Translations under genes and position numbers: made by a program
The notes under the pieces: generated by a model
The model's input: the letters and a program-made list of their open reading frames with translations, nothing else
Told to the model about the DNA's origin: nothing
The model's database searches: none
Shown here: in pieces, positions 39,298 to 46,792 of the stretch
Position numbering within the stretch: the stretch's first letter is position 1
How the letters are laid out: each line of letters begins with the position of its first letter
NCBI GenBank assembly: GCA_023245215.1
Contig: JAHFKS010000003.1
Location: forward strand, 1-54,655
From: Candidatus Microgenomates bacterium
Lineage (GTDB): Bacteria > Patescibacteriota > Microgenomatia > UBA1406 > GWC2-37-13
Length of the DNA stretch: 54,655 bases
Direction: 5' to 3'

Positions 39298-40111
39298 ACA
39301 AGCCGCCCTTTTCCTGATTGATATAAAAAGTGAGTAAATCCCGGCTGGTTATGATGTCTATGGGACGGCGGTCTTTATCAATGATAATGACGCTGCCGAT
39401 TTTTTTGCTGATGATTGTATCAATGACTTCAGCCAGCTGTCTTTCTTTACCAAAGGTTAAGACATAGCTTTTGGCAAAAGTCTTTACCTGCAGGTTATAA
39501 AAACGGTCCTTATTGCCGACTCTCTCTCCCCTGCCTTCTTTTGACTTGGGGCCGACGACCAGGTTGACGATGTCATAATAGCTCAATATTCCCTTGAGTT
39601 TGTTTTCGTGATCGACCACAACTAACTTAGAAAATTTTTTGCTTTTAAAAACATGGAAGGCTTCGTTTATATTAGCGTCCTGTTTAATTGTCACTAACGG
39701 GCGCCAGCGGTTTTTTAATATCTCCCCTATCTTGCTTTTAAAAATCGGCAGGTTTCTGAAATGGGAAAGGACCCGGCGGACCGAGACTATCCCTAAAAAT
39801 TTTTCGTCCTGGCTGAATACCGGTAGGTAATGGATTTTCGACTGGATGAAAAGCTCGCAAACTCTGGCAATCGGATAGTTTAGATATATTTTTGGCGGAT
39901 GAGTAAGGCAATGGGCTACCTTGGTGCTGCCTGGGTGGGAAGATCTTATCACAGTATAATACGGACTGATTAATCCTAAAAACTTTCCTTCGTCGTCAAA
40001 AACAAAACCGGCGTCGTGAGAAGTTGATAATTTGGCTAAAACATGGGCGAGGTGGTCTTCGGGCGAGACTTTGATGATGTTTTCCTCCTTGAGAAGATTC
40101 AACAGTCTCAT
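39245..40111 (-). CDS. Protein with four CBS motifs (two Bateman modules)
   Basis: 288 residues, no other domain apparent. Four CBS-type repeats can be traced: KVSPEDHLAHVLAKLSTSHDAGFVFDDEGKFLGLIS (about 13-50), IARVCELFIQSKIHYLPVFSQDEKFLGIVSVRRVL (about 81-115), INEAFHVFKSKKFSKLVVVDHENKLKGILSYYDIV (about 148-185) and LAEVIDTIISKKIGSVIIIDKDRRPIDIITSRDLL (about 225-262). CBS pairs bind adenine nucleotides and act as energy or nucleotide sensors. It probably regulates a partner protein. An extended -10-like TGA-TATAAC ends six bases before the ATG, inside the end of the upstream aminopeptidase gene. Confidence 0.85.
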   Translation of the reverse strand: MRLLNLLKEENIIKVSPEDHLAHVLAKLSTSHDAGFVFDDEGKFLGLISPYYTVIRSSHPGSTKVAHCLTHPPKIYLNYPIARVCELFIQSKIHYLPVFSQDEKFLGIVSVRRVLSHFRNLPIFKSKIGEILKNRWRPLVTIKQDANINEAFHVFKSKKFSKLVVVDHENKLKGILSYYDIVNLVVGPKSKEGRGERVGNKDRFYNLQVKTFAKSYVLTFGKERQLAEVIDTIISKKIGSVIIIDKDRRPIDIITSRDLLTFYINQEKGGLFKQVSSSIGRLLSRKNT

Positions 40112-40117
40112 AAATTA

Positions 40118-40126
40118 GTTATATCA
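40118..40126 (-). promoter_or_regulatory. Extended -10-like element of the CBS gene
   Basis: On the minus strand TGA-TATAAC, six bases before the ATG at 40111, embedded in the last codons and stop of the aminopeptidase gene. Confidence 0.4.
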
Positions 40127-41318
40127 CAAATAATCCATCTTTATATATGATTTTTTTTGTTCCGTCTTTCATAATCGCTTCGACTGTTTTCGGGTTGGTA
40201 TTTATTATGTCACAATGCTCTATAGACTCGTTAAATCCCAGTTTTTCCCAATCTTTATCCGACATCGACTTTACGTCGCCGGAATAACAATCATGATAGG
40301 AAGTGCCTACGGCCAGATGGGAGTTGCCGTTATCCCCTCCGAAATTTTCATCGTATAGAGTATTGGCCATAAAACGCGAGATTTTTGAGAATCTCTTGTC
40401 TGTCAAGGAAAATTCTCCGATTTTATCGGCATTCTTTTGTTTAACCATCTCTTTAAGAAGTTTTTCATTTTTTTCAGCCGTCGCCTTAACCACTTTCCCG
40501 TCCTTAAATTCCAACTGAATATCTTTTATGATATTGCCGTATCGGTATAAAGGAAAATTAAAAAATATTTTCCCATTTACTCCTCTCCAGTCCGGAGAAG
40601 TAAAAATTTCAAATGAAGGAATATTAGCTCCCCTGCCTCCTTGCCAGATTCTCTTCTCTCCCAACTCGATATATAAATCGGTCTTTTCCGAAATCATATG
40701 GAATTTTTCAACCGGCATTAAATTGAGTTTTTTTCTTAAATTATTTATCTGATCAAACGTAGACTGCCAGGTTTTTATCGGATTATTCTGATCCAAATAA
40801 CAGGCTTTGATTATCTGCTCCCAAAAAACTTCCAGCGATAAGCCCGACTCTTTTGCCATTCCTTCGGTGCCATAGAGGCAGAGCGTCCAGGTGAGTTTGC
40901 CCTTGTCTTCTTTTTCGAATAACCATTTGCGCAGCGCCTGTTTCTGGCTGTTTGCCATAATAATTTTTTTCGGGTCGACATCCTTGAGTAAAAACGGATC
41001 GGTCGGCGCGATGAGGTAAATTCTGTGGTCAATCGTATCAATCAAGGACCGGGAATATTTTTCAGGAAAAAATTTAAGCTGATCGTCAGAGGCAGTTTCA
41101 AACATAACTTTTTCGAAACTTTCTTCCGAACCTCTGACCATCGGGTAGCCGCCCTTTTCCAAAATTCTCTTGAAAACCGCGAGCGCCAAAGGCAAGGCTT
41201 CAGCGTCGTACTGAAGATAAACGACTTCCTTCGGCTTGACACCCTTTCCCTTCCCCAGGGCAAAATCGACCATCACCTTGGCATAGTTTTCTAATACTTT
41301 TTTTTGAGGAATATACAT
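40119..41318 (-). CDS. M29 family metallo-aminopeptidase
   Basis: 399 residues, close to the usual 370-410. The N-terminal half has KVLENYAKVMVDFALGKGKGVKPKEVVYLQYDAEALPL. The C-terminal catalytic half shows NIPSFEIFTSPD (with a metal-binding Glu), GKVVKATAEKNEKLL, NTLYDENFGGDNGNSHLAVGTSYHDCY (metal ligands Glu, His and the general Tyr), and IEHCDIINTN with the final His/Asp. These are the marks of AmpS/PepS/AmpT, two-metal aminopeptidases that trim N-terminal residues of peptides in the cytoplasm. Gene order places it downstream of the phosphoribosyltransferase-motif protein with a 10-base gap. Confidence 0.9.
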   Translation of the reverse strand: MYIPQKKVLENYAKVMVDFALGKGKGVKPKEVVYLQYDAEALPLALAVFKRILEKGGYPMVRGSEESFEKVMFETASDDQLKFFPEKYSRSLIDTIDHRIYLIAPTDPFLLKDVDPKKIIMANSQKQALRKWLFEKEDKGKLTWTLCLYGTEGMAKESGLSLEVFWEQIIKACYLDQNNPIKTWQSTFDQINNLRKKLNLMPVEKFHMISEKTDLYIELGEKRIWQGGRGANIPSFEIFTSPDWRGVNGKIFFNFPLYRYGNIIKDIQLEFKDGKVVKATAEKNEKLLKEMVKQKNADKIGEFSLTDKRFSKISRFMANTLYDENFGGDNGNSHLAVGTSYHDCYSGDVKSMSDKDWEKLGFNESIEHCDIINTNPKTVEAIMKDGTKKIIYKDGLFVI

Positions 41319-41328
41319 AGGAAATAAA

Positions 41329-42507
41329 TTATAGCATTATTTCTTCAGGGATATCCTTGAGCAAAACTCCGTAGCCGAATTCCCTTGTCCAGCGCCTTTT
41401 AGCTGAAAAAACCACCTCGGAATATTTTTTTGATCTGTTGCGATTATTATAGTAATGATAATAAGCTCTCATCAGATACCCGCCATTACTCAAAAAGATA
41501 AGGTGCTGATTTTCAGACTCGTCATATTCTGTCGGGAAAAATTTACCATTATTTTCACCGCCATGGGCATCAGCACGGTAATCATTCCAGGGAGCGATAA
41601 TGGGAACGCCTTTCTCTCCTCTTTCAGGAATAATTTTGCCAAACTCTCCCATGTCTCCAACCACTTGTTTCCCTTGAAGAGCAGAAAATTCTTTCTTCCT
41701 TTTAGGAAATAGGCTTCTTAATTCTTTTATTAGAGCATTAGGATAAGTAATATAATTAGCATGCTCATAACCTATCTCTCTTTTAAATCCTTCTGACAGT
41801 CCAAAAGCCAAATAGCCAACATTTAATTCGATATTAATTCCGTTATTCTGGGCAAATTTTTTTAAGAGAAAAATCCCCTGGGCAGTTGCCACCGCCACAT
41901 CAATTGTGACCTTGCCTAAATTTTTTTCCAGTTTAGACCTGGCTGCCAACATCCTTATTACCCCAGGCAGAGTATCTCCCGAAGCCAGACAGTCCTCGAC
42001 TATCCTCAGAGGCGCATCTGTAGGTGTTTTAACCATAGGTTCAACAATATGCGATAGATTATCCTGATAATGCAGCCTTCTTTCCGGAGAATCTGTTCCT
42101 TCGGCAGCGTGATGTGATATTCTCAATGCGTATTGATTGGTCGAGCCGTGAAAAACCTTCAAACTAAAATTGTTTTCCTCGGCTGTAAAGGCAAAGTCGC
42201 CGTCTTTATAAATATGGTCGCCTAATAATTTACTTTTTTCGCTTTTTTCCGGCTCTTTTTTAAGAAAATTCCCCATAAAAATGTCCGGAGAAATATAACT
42301 CCCGGGCAAAGTGTGAGCTACTGTTTCCGGAAGCTTTATGAAAAATCGCCCGTCTTCTGAAGTTTCCTTTCCGTCGGCAAAAAAATGTACTTTTAGAGCA
42401 CTTTGAGGGTCTTCTGTTAACGTAAGTTTATCAAAATGAAAAGGAGCAGACGCATCATGCAAGGTTCTTAAAAATTCTCCACCCTTTTTTGCTGCTTCTG
42501 AAGGCAT
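41329..42507 (-). CDS. Protein of unknown function with a phosphoribosyltransferase-type PRPP motif
   Basis: 392 residues from the ATG at 42507. The frame has an ATG five codons earlier (42522), but that codon lies inside the -10 box TAAAAT of a consensus promoter, so the later start is preferred. The centre carries PLRIVEDCLASGDTLPGVIRML: four hydrophobic residues, two acids (ED, residues 171-172) and SGDT, matching the PRPP-binding loop of type I phosphoribosyltransferases. VTIDVAVATAQGIFLLKKFAQNNGI follows as the next beta-alpha unit. The N-terminal 160 and C-terminal 140 residues are unlike any PRTase I know; HHAAEGTDSPERRLHY and MGEFGKIIPERGEKGVPIIAPWNDYRADAHGGENNGKFFP are striking. A new PRTase-fold family, perhaps nucleic-acid or nucleotide related, is my guess. 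Confidence 0.65.
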   Translation of the reverse strand: MPSEAAKKGGEFLRTLHDASAPFHFDKLTLTEDPQSALKVHFFADGKETSEDGRFFIKLPETVAHTLPGSYISPDIFMGNFLKKEPEKSEKSKLLGDHIYKDGDFAFTAEENNFSLKVFHGSTNQYALRISHHAAEGTDSPERRLHYQDNLSHIVEPMVKTPTDAPLRIVEDCLASGDTLPGVIRMLAARSKLEKNLGKVTIDVAVATAQGIFLLKKFAQNNGINIELNVGYLAFGLSEGFKREIGYEHANYITYPNALIKELRSLFPKRKKEFSALQGKQVVGDMGEFGKIIPERGEKGVPIIAPWNDYRADAHGGENNGKFFPTEYDESENQHLIFLSNGGYLMRAYYHYYNNRNRSKKYSEVVFSAKRRWTREFGYGVLLKDIPEEIML

Positions 42508-42520
42508 ATTTAATTTGGCC

Positions 42521-42549
42521 ATTTTATCTGATTTATCGCTCTATGTCAA
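42521..42549 (-). promoter_or_regulatory. Consensus promoter that decides the start of the PRTase-motif gene
   Basis: On the minus strand a perfect TTGACA (42549-42544), a 17-base spacer and TAAAAT (42526-42521). The first in-frame ATG (42522-42520) overlaps the -10, so transcription should begin downstream of it. Confidence 0.75.
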
Positions 42550-42588
42550 CAATAATTCCTTTAATTATATATAATACAAAGATATAAA

Positions 42589-42813
42589 ATGCCAACAGTT
42601 TATCGACGTTTAACAAACAGCGCCGTCAGAGTAGAAGGAAGAGTTGACGAAAATCATGTCAATTGTTCAATAATTAGCCCATCTGGTGATATTTTGCGGA
42701 TGCTTTTATGGCCCGCTGGTCTTCTAAAACTATTCAGAAAACATGTAAAAGAAGGTGAAGTTCGCGTTGTAACCTGTAGAGGAATGGTAACTTCTGTCGG
42801 AAGGAAAAAATAA
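42589..42813 (+). CDS. Small basic protein of unknown function
   Basis: 74 residues, basic, without membrane helix or signal. MPTVYRRLTNSAVRVEGRVDENHVNCSIISPSGDILRMLLWPAGLLKLFRKH looks like a small beta barrel followed by a helix, and VRVVTCRGMVTSVGRKK closes it with two strands. The RVEGRVDE...VVTCRGMVTSVGRK pattern hints at an OB- or Sm-like nucleic-acid binder, but this is only an impression. It lies alone between the divergent PRTase-motif gene and the convergent pyrF. A TATAAT is found 13 bases before the ATG. Short length keeps confidence moderate. Confidence 0.5.
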   Translation: MPTVYRRLTNSAVRVEGRVDENHVNCSIISPSGDILRMLLWPAGLLKLFRKHVKEGEVRVVTCRGMVTSVGRKK

Positions 42814-42816
42814 GCT

Positions 42817-43602
42817 TTATCGATACCGGTTGATTGCTTCTTTTAGTTTTTTTGCTTCGTCCCTGGAGTTCTCAGCAAAAATGATGCCGCGGGAGGAATT
42901 TATTATCAAACCGGTCTTCTTTTTATTCAGCCCTGCTTTTAACGTGGCTTCCAGATCACCCCCCTGGGCGCCAATGCCGGGAACAAGAAAGCACATTTCC
43001 TGGCCAACTATCTTTCTTACTTCTTTTAATTCTTCAGGATATGTAGCCCCAACCACCAAAAGGCAGTTTTTATTCCTATTCCATCTTTTGGCGACGTTTT
43101 TAGCAACGATTTTGTACAAAGGTATGTCTTTTGCCTGCAAATCCTGGAACTCCCCGGCCCCCGGGTTGGAAGTACGGCATAAAATGATGATGCCCTTGTC
43201 TTTCTGTTCAAGGAAAGGGCCTATAGCCTCTTCGCCTAAGTATGGATGGACTGTGACGGCATCGGCTCCAAGGTATGTAAAAATAAATTGAACATAGCCT
43301 TTATTTGTATTGCCTATATCAGCTCTTTTAGCATCAATGATGATCGCAACTTCTGGATATTTTCTTCTTAAATAGTCGCAGGTGTCTTTGAGAGCTTTTA
43401 CACCTTTATGTCCTATAGATTCATAGAAGGCAGTGTTCAACTTATAAGAACAAACCAGGTCGTGAGTGGCTTCAATGATAGTCTTATTGAACAAAAACTG
43501 CGACTTTTTCCCGAGGATTTTTTCTATATCGCTGTCCAACCCTACACACACAAGCGAGTTATTCTTTTTTACTATTCTATCAAGCTTTTCCTGAAAGGTC
43601 AT
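42817..43602 (-). CDS. pyrF: Orotidine 5'-phosphate decarboxylase
   Basis: 261 residues. The catalytic tetrad region IIIDAKRADIGNTN (Asp90, Lys92 and Asp95) is intact; CVGLDSDIEKI at the N-terminus, YKLNTAFYE, VTVHPYLGEEAIGPFL and LVPGIGAQGGDLEATL with the phosphate-binding GxG follow. Length and motif order match the longer PyrF subgroup (about 260-280). It converts OMP to UMP, the last step of the pathway encoded by this operon. It is the most distal gene, eight bases after the third pyrE-type gene. In the N-terminal half LVCVGLDSD matches the usual phosphate-recognition strand. Confidence 0.95.
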   Translation of the reverse strand: MTFQEKLDRIVKKNNSLVCVGLDSDIEKILGKKSQFLFNKTIIEATHDLVCSYKLNTAFYESIGHKGVKALKDTCDYLRRKYPEVAIIIDAKRADIGNTNKGYVQFIFTYLGADAVTVHPYLGEEAIGPFLEQKDKGIIILCRTSNPGAGEFQDLQAKDIPLYKIVAKNVAKRWNRNKNCLLVVGATYPEELKEVRKIVGQEMCFLVPGIGAQGGDLEATLKAGLNKKKTGLIINSSRGIIFAENSRDEAKKLKEAINRYR

Positions 43603-43609
43603 AGTTAAA

Positions 43610-44224
43610 TTATATAGAAGAAGTGATTCTTTTGTTCTGAAAATATTTTTTAGCTTGATTCAGCTGGTCCGGAGATATCTTTCCCGTCTCAAAAAGGCGA
43701 ACAAATATGTCATTTAAAGTAATCATCGCTTCGCATTTGAACCCTTTGCTTTTGATTGCCTCTATTGCGCCAAGGCCGCGGTCTACCAAAACATATATAC
43801 CGACTATATTTAAACCGCTGCCCTCGAGCCTGCCCAAAAGCTGCAAAGTATCGGCCGGGTCCCTGACTTCTTCATCAACGACTATGACTTTCTGGTCAGT
43901 GCTGTAATTACCTTCGATTAGCTTTCCCATACCGTGGTCTTTTCTCTCGCCTCTTATAAAAATCATTGGCCAGTTATATTCAAGAGCAATGGTGGTTGCC
44001 AAAGGAATGTCTGTGTATGGCCCGGCTACTAAATCAAATGTCTCTTTTTTAATGACAGACCAAAGTAGTTTGGCGGTAAAATGGAGTATTTTAGGCTGCG
44101 AGGTCAAATATTGAAGTTTTATTTCATAAGGAAGGTTCGCGGAAGCTTTGGCTTTAGGAAAATTGATCGCGCCCGATGAAAATAACAAATCAATAAGTTT
44201 TTGTTTAGATTTGATGTCTAACAT
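43610..44224 (-). CDS. OPRT-like protein with degenerate substrate motifs (third of three)
   Basis: 204 residues, collinear with the two pyrE genes upstream: ETFDLVAGPYTDIPLATTIALEYNWPMIFIRGERKDHGMGKLIEG aligns with their PYAAxP and RKExKDYG regions. Two essential parts are changed. The N-terminal KSGxxSPYYxDLR motif is replaced by KASANLPYEIKLQYL, losing the Lys/Ser that touches substrate. The PRPP loop VLLDDVISDGKSK is replaced by VIVVDEEVRDPADTL, losing the G-x-S/T. The catalytic flexible loop (KDHG) is kept. It therefore may not bind PRPP normally and could be a regulatory or structural subunit for the active OPRTs. The gene follows the second pyrE after three bases. Confidence 0.8.
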   Translation of the reverse strand: MLDIKSKQKLIDLLFSSGAINFPKAKASANLPYEIKLQYLTSQPKILHFTAKLLWSVIKKETFDLVAGPYTDIPLATTIALEYNWPMIFIRGERKDHGMGKLIEGNYSTDQKVIVVDEEVRDPADTLQLLGRLEGSGLNIVGIYVLVDRGLGAIEAIKSKGFKCEAMITLNDIFVRLFETGKISPDQLNQAKKYFQNKRITSSI

Positions 44225-44227
44225 AAT

Positions 44228-44902
44228 TTATTTAGCAGCGGGCCGGCCTCGCTTATGGGAACTTTTATCCTTTTTGACAGAGACATTTGACGAAGTTTTT
44301 ATAATAAACTTTTGGCATTCCATCAGCTGTTCGTAGTTGATTCTTCCGTGCTTGTATAATACTTCTAAGACTTCATCCATATTAGTAATCGCAGTACAGT
44401 CATAACCTTTGTCTCTGACTGTTTGGGGTCCGCCCTGACCGCGGTCTAAAAGAACTACCACTTGGCTGACTTCAAGGCCGACCTCTTCGATTGGTTTGAT
44501 AGTTTCAAACTTGCTGGCACCGTCTGATATAACGTCATCAATAATAACAACGTGCTGGCCTTTGTGGAAAATGCCTTCGATCATTTTTCCTTTGCCATAG
44601 TCTTTTTTTTCTTTTCTTAAGAAAATCATCGGACGGTTATAACGAATAGATATCGCCGTTGACATAGGAAGAGCCGCATAAGGAATACCGGCAATCAAAT
44701 CAAATGGTTTCAGTCTGATTTTTTCCCAAAGCACGTCGCTCACTAGTTCCAATAAATGTGGAAAAGTAACAAGAAGACGGAGGTCGATGTAGTAAGGACT
44801 CATTATTCCGGATTTGAGCTTGAATTGGCCGAAATCAATAATACGAACTTCGTGAAGATCAAGGATCATCTTTTCTTTCATCTTAGAGTCAAAGATGTTC
44901 AT
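44228..44902 (-). CDS. pyrE: Orotate phosphoribosyltransferase (second of three)
   Basis: 224 residues. FGQFKLKSGIMSPYYIDLRLLV (about 24-45) binds substrate, FDLIAGIPYAALPMSTAISIRYNRPMIFLRKEKKDYGKGKMIEG holds the flexible catalytic loop, and HVVIIDDVISDGASKFETI is the PRPP loop. This set is complete, so the enzyme should convert orotate and PRPP to OMP. The C-terminus (about 205-224) is a basic tail (KDKSSHKRGRPAAK) absent from the paralogues and similar to an AT-hook-like GRP element. An own promoter, TTGAAA-17-TAAAAT, lies in the 50-base gap upstream, so its level can be set apart from the rest of the operon. Confidence 0.9.
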   Translation of the reverse strand: MNIFDSKMKEKMILDLHEVRIIDFGQFKLKSGIMSPYYIDLRLLVTFPHLLELVSDVLWEKIRLKPFDLIAGIPYAALPMSTAISIRYNRPMIFLRKEKKDYGKGKMIEGIFHKGQHVVIIDDVISDGASKFETIKPIEEVGLEVSQVVVLLDRGQGGPQTVRDKGYDCTAITNMDEVLEVLYKHGRINYEQLMECQKFIIKTSSNVSVKKDKSSHKRGRPAAK

Positions 44903-44919
44903 ATTTTTTCAGTTAGCGT

Positions 44920-44948
44920 ATTTTAACACTATAATTTCTCTTTTTCAA
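44920..44948 (-). promoter_or_regulatory. Internal promoter before the second pyrE
   Basis: On the minus strand TTGAAA (44948-44943), a 17-base spacer and TAAAAT (44925-44920), 17 bases before the ATG at 44902. It lies in one of the few real gaps of the operon. Confidence 0.6.
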
Positions 44949-44952
44949 GTAC

Positions 44953-45582
44953 TTATCCTTTAAAACTGCCGGTCTTCATAAAATCTGTAGACTGTTTTTC
45001 TTGACGAGATGAAATACAGCCGTGTTTATGTAAAATTTTCAAAACATCAGACATATTATAAATGGCAGTCAATTTGCAGCCGTAAATTTCGCTTTTCTTG
45101 TCCGTTTGCTTTCTCCTGTCAAGCAAAACCAAAACGTCGTTTACTTTTAAGCCGTCATTTTTCAGAACCAATAATGTCTCTTCTTTACTTTTTCCGTCGG
45201 AGATGACATCATCCAATAATACAGCTGTCTGTCCTTGGCGGGAAACTCCCTCAATCCGTTTCTTTTTACCGTAATCTTTTTGTTCTTTTCGGACAAAGAC
45301 CATCGGCCGGTTATATTTGTAGGAAATGATTGTCGCCAAAGGAATAGCTGCATAAGGGACGCCGACCAACAAATCAAACTGCATGAGGCGGAGCTCTTCC
45401 CAAAAAACATCGGCCACTACTTCCAAAAGGTAAGGATAGGAAACCAAGAGCCTTAGATCTAAATAATAAGGCGAGATCGCGCCCGATTTTAATTTAAACC
45501 TACCAAACTCAATCGCTTTGATGCGGAATAATTCCAAAATCAACCGCTCTTTTGAAGGTAAAGACTGATAAGTGGTCTTCAT
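44953..45582 (-). CDS. pyrE: Orotate phosphoribosyltransferase (first of three)
   Basis: 209 residues. FGRFKLKSGAISPYYLDLRLLV, FDLLVGVPYAAIPLATIISYKYNRPMVFVRKEQKDYGKKKRIEG and TAVLLDDVISDGKSKEETL are all intact, so this is an active OPRT by motif. It is about as close to the second copy as to ordinary PyrE, consistent with an old duplication. The C-terminal segment SDVLKILHKHGCISSRQEKQSTDFM resembles the end of the second copy (VLEVLYKHGRINYEQLMECQKFI), which suggests that both keep the same dimer interface. It follows the zinc-ribbon gene after 30 AT-rich bases. Confidence 0.92.
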   Translation of the reverse strand: MKTTYQSLPSKERLILELFRIKAIEFGRFKLKSGAISPYYLDLRLLVSYPYLLEVVADVFWEELRLMQFDLLVGVPYAAIPLATIISYKYNRPMVFVRKEQKDYGKKKRIEGVSRQGQTAVLLDDVISDGKSKEETLLVLKNDGLKVNDVLVLLDRRKQTDKKSEIYGCKLTAIYNMSDVLKILHKHGCISSRQEKQSTDFMKTGSFKG

Positions 45583-45612
45583 ATTATTTTAATAAATTAT
45601 AATAAACAAAAA

Positions 45613-45891
45613 TTATTTTATTGATCCAAATATTAAACCATAAAATAAATCCTTATTACTTACGATTGAATTCATGTCAGGTACGCATTTATCACAGTGA
45701 TAAACTGGCCCAAAAAATCCTTCTACCTCTCGCTTTGGCGATAAAAACAATGTTTTGAATACAGCCTTTTGACCGCATCCTCCACATTTATACGGATAGC
45801 CTTCCTTTTGATAAAACCTTTGCACCGGATTTCTTTCTCCGCATTGAGCAACAAAAACAACTTCTCTCTGAAAAACCTCCCCGTTAGCCAT
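45613..45891 (-). CDS. Small zinc-ribbon protein inside the pyr operon
   Basis: 92 residues. Cys36-GG-Cys39 and Cys66-DK-Cys69 form a four-cysteine zinc ribbon; Cys17 is additional. The two knuckles are separated by a strand pair (AVFKTLFLSPKREVEGFFGPVYH). No enzyme signature. Zinc ribbons of this kind mediate protein or nucleic-acid contacts. In other bacteria ATCase uses a zinc-binding regulatory chain (PyrI); this protein is shorter and does not resemble PyrI outside the cysteines, so I do not equate them. It overlaps the dehydrogenase gene by eight bases, so it is translated as part of the operon. Confidence 0.7.
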   Translation of the reverse strand: MANGEVFQREVVFVAQCGERNPVQRFYQKEGYPYKCGGCGQKAVFKTLFLSPKREVEGFFGPVYHCDKCVPDMNSIVSNKDLFYGLIFGSIK

Positions 45892-46792
45892 TTTTCTTCA
45901 AATAATCTTTAATTATTTCTTTAGTTTTTTCGGCGATCGTTTTTATTGATGCGTCTGTATAAAAAGCAATATGGGGCGTTATAACAATATTATTGTATTT
46001 TAAAAGAGGATTTTCCCTGGAAAAACTTTTTTCATTTTCAATAACATCCAAACAGACAGCTTTGAATTTTTTAACATTTTTAATGAGGGCTTTTTCATCA
46101 ATTATTTCTCCCCTGGCAGTATTGACTAAAATAACGTACTTTTTCATTAATTTTATTTCCTTCTCCCCTATCAAATGCTGCGTTGATTTCAACAAAGGAA
46201 CATGAATAGAAATAAAATCGGACTTTTTCATAAGAAAATCCAAAGAAACGTAGGAAAAATTTAAATCATTTTTTGCCTTTTCATTCTTTAAAACGTCGAA
46301 GCAGATTATTTTCATGCCGAAATTTTTAACCAATTTAATGAATTCCAATCCGATTCTTCCCGTCCCGACTACTCCCAATGTTTTTCCCTGAAAAGAAGTT
46401 CCTAAAAAATTCTCATAAAAAAACCTGCCTTTATGCACTTCTTTATCGGCCTGGACTATACCTCTTGCTCCGGCAAGAAGTAATGCTAAAGTTTGTTCGG
46501 CTACATTAGCGGCACCGTAATCCGGAATGTTTTTTACTTGGATATGTTTGTCACGACAAGCTTGGAGATCAATATTGTCGACTCCGACCGTCCTGGCGAT
46601 TATTAATTTGAGCTCAGGAAAAGATTTAAGAACTTTTTTGTCGATAGTTGACTGGGATTTCAGAGAAATTATTTTTATCTTTTCTTTATTCGGGATTTTT
46701 TTTAAATTTAGTGGAGTCAGCGGAAAGGAATAGAAGATGCCTTTTAGATATTTCTTGATTTTCCCATCAACGTCAAAATGAACCGTCTTCAT
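45884..46792 (-). CDS. D-isomer-specific 2-hydroxyacid dehydrogenase
   Basis: 302 residues. GVVGTGRIGLEFIKLVKNFGMKIICFD (NAD-binding GxGxxG), ARTVGVDNIDLQAC, NTARGEIIDEKAL with the catalytic Arg, the Glu in CLDVIENEKSF and the His in ITPHIAFYTDASIK are all present, so the catalytic Arg-Glu-His triad is complete. Members reduce 2-keto acids such as pyruvate, phosphohydroxypyruvate or glyoxylate. Its insertion between pyrK and pyrE is odd, as no 2-hydroxyacid step belongs to UMP synthesis. It overlaps pyrK by four bases (ATGA). Lactate dehydrogenase-like redox balancing of NADH is one possible reason. Confidence 0.9.
   Translation of the reverse strand: MKTVHFDVDGKIKKYLKGIFYSFPLTPLNLKKIPNKEKIKIISLKSQSTIDKKVLKSFPELKLIIARTVGVDNIDLQACRDKHIQVKNIPDYGAANVAEQTLALLLAGARGIVQADKEVHKGRFFYENFLGTSFQGKTLGVVGTGRIGLEFIKLVKNFGMKIICFDVLKNEKAKNDLNFSYVSLDFLMKKSDFISIHVPLLKSTQHLIGEKEIKLMKKYVILVNTARGEIIDEKALIKNVKKFKAVCLDVIENEKSFSRENPLLKYNNIVITPHIAFYTDASIKTIAEKTKEIIKDYLKKNG

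Noticed and set aside
45613-45891. PyrI regulatory chain of ATCase
   Set aside because: Only the four-cysteine zinc ribbon is shared. The protein is too short and lacks the nucleotide-binding domain.
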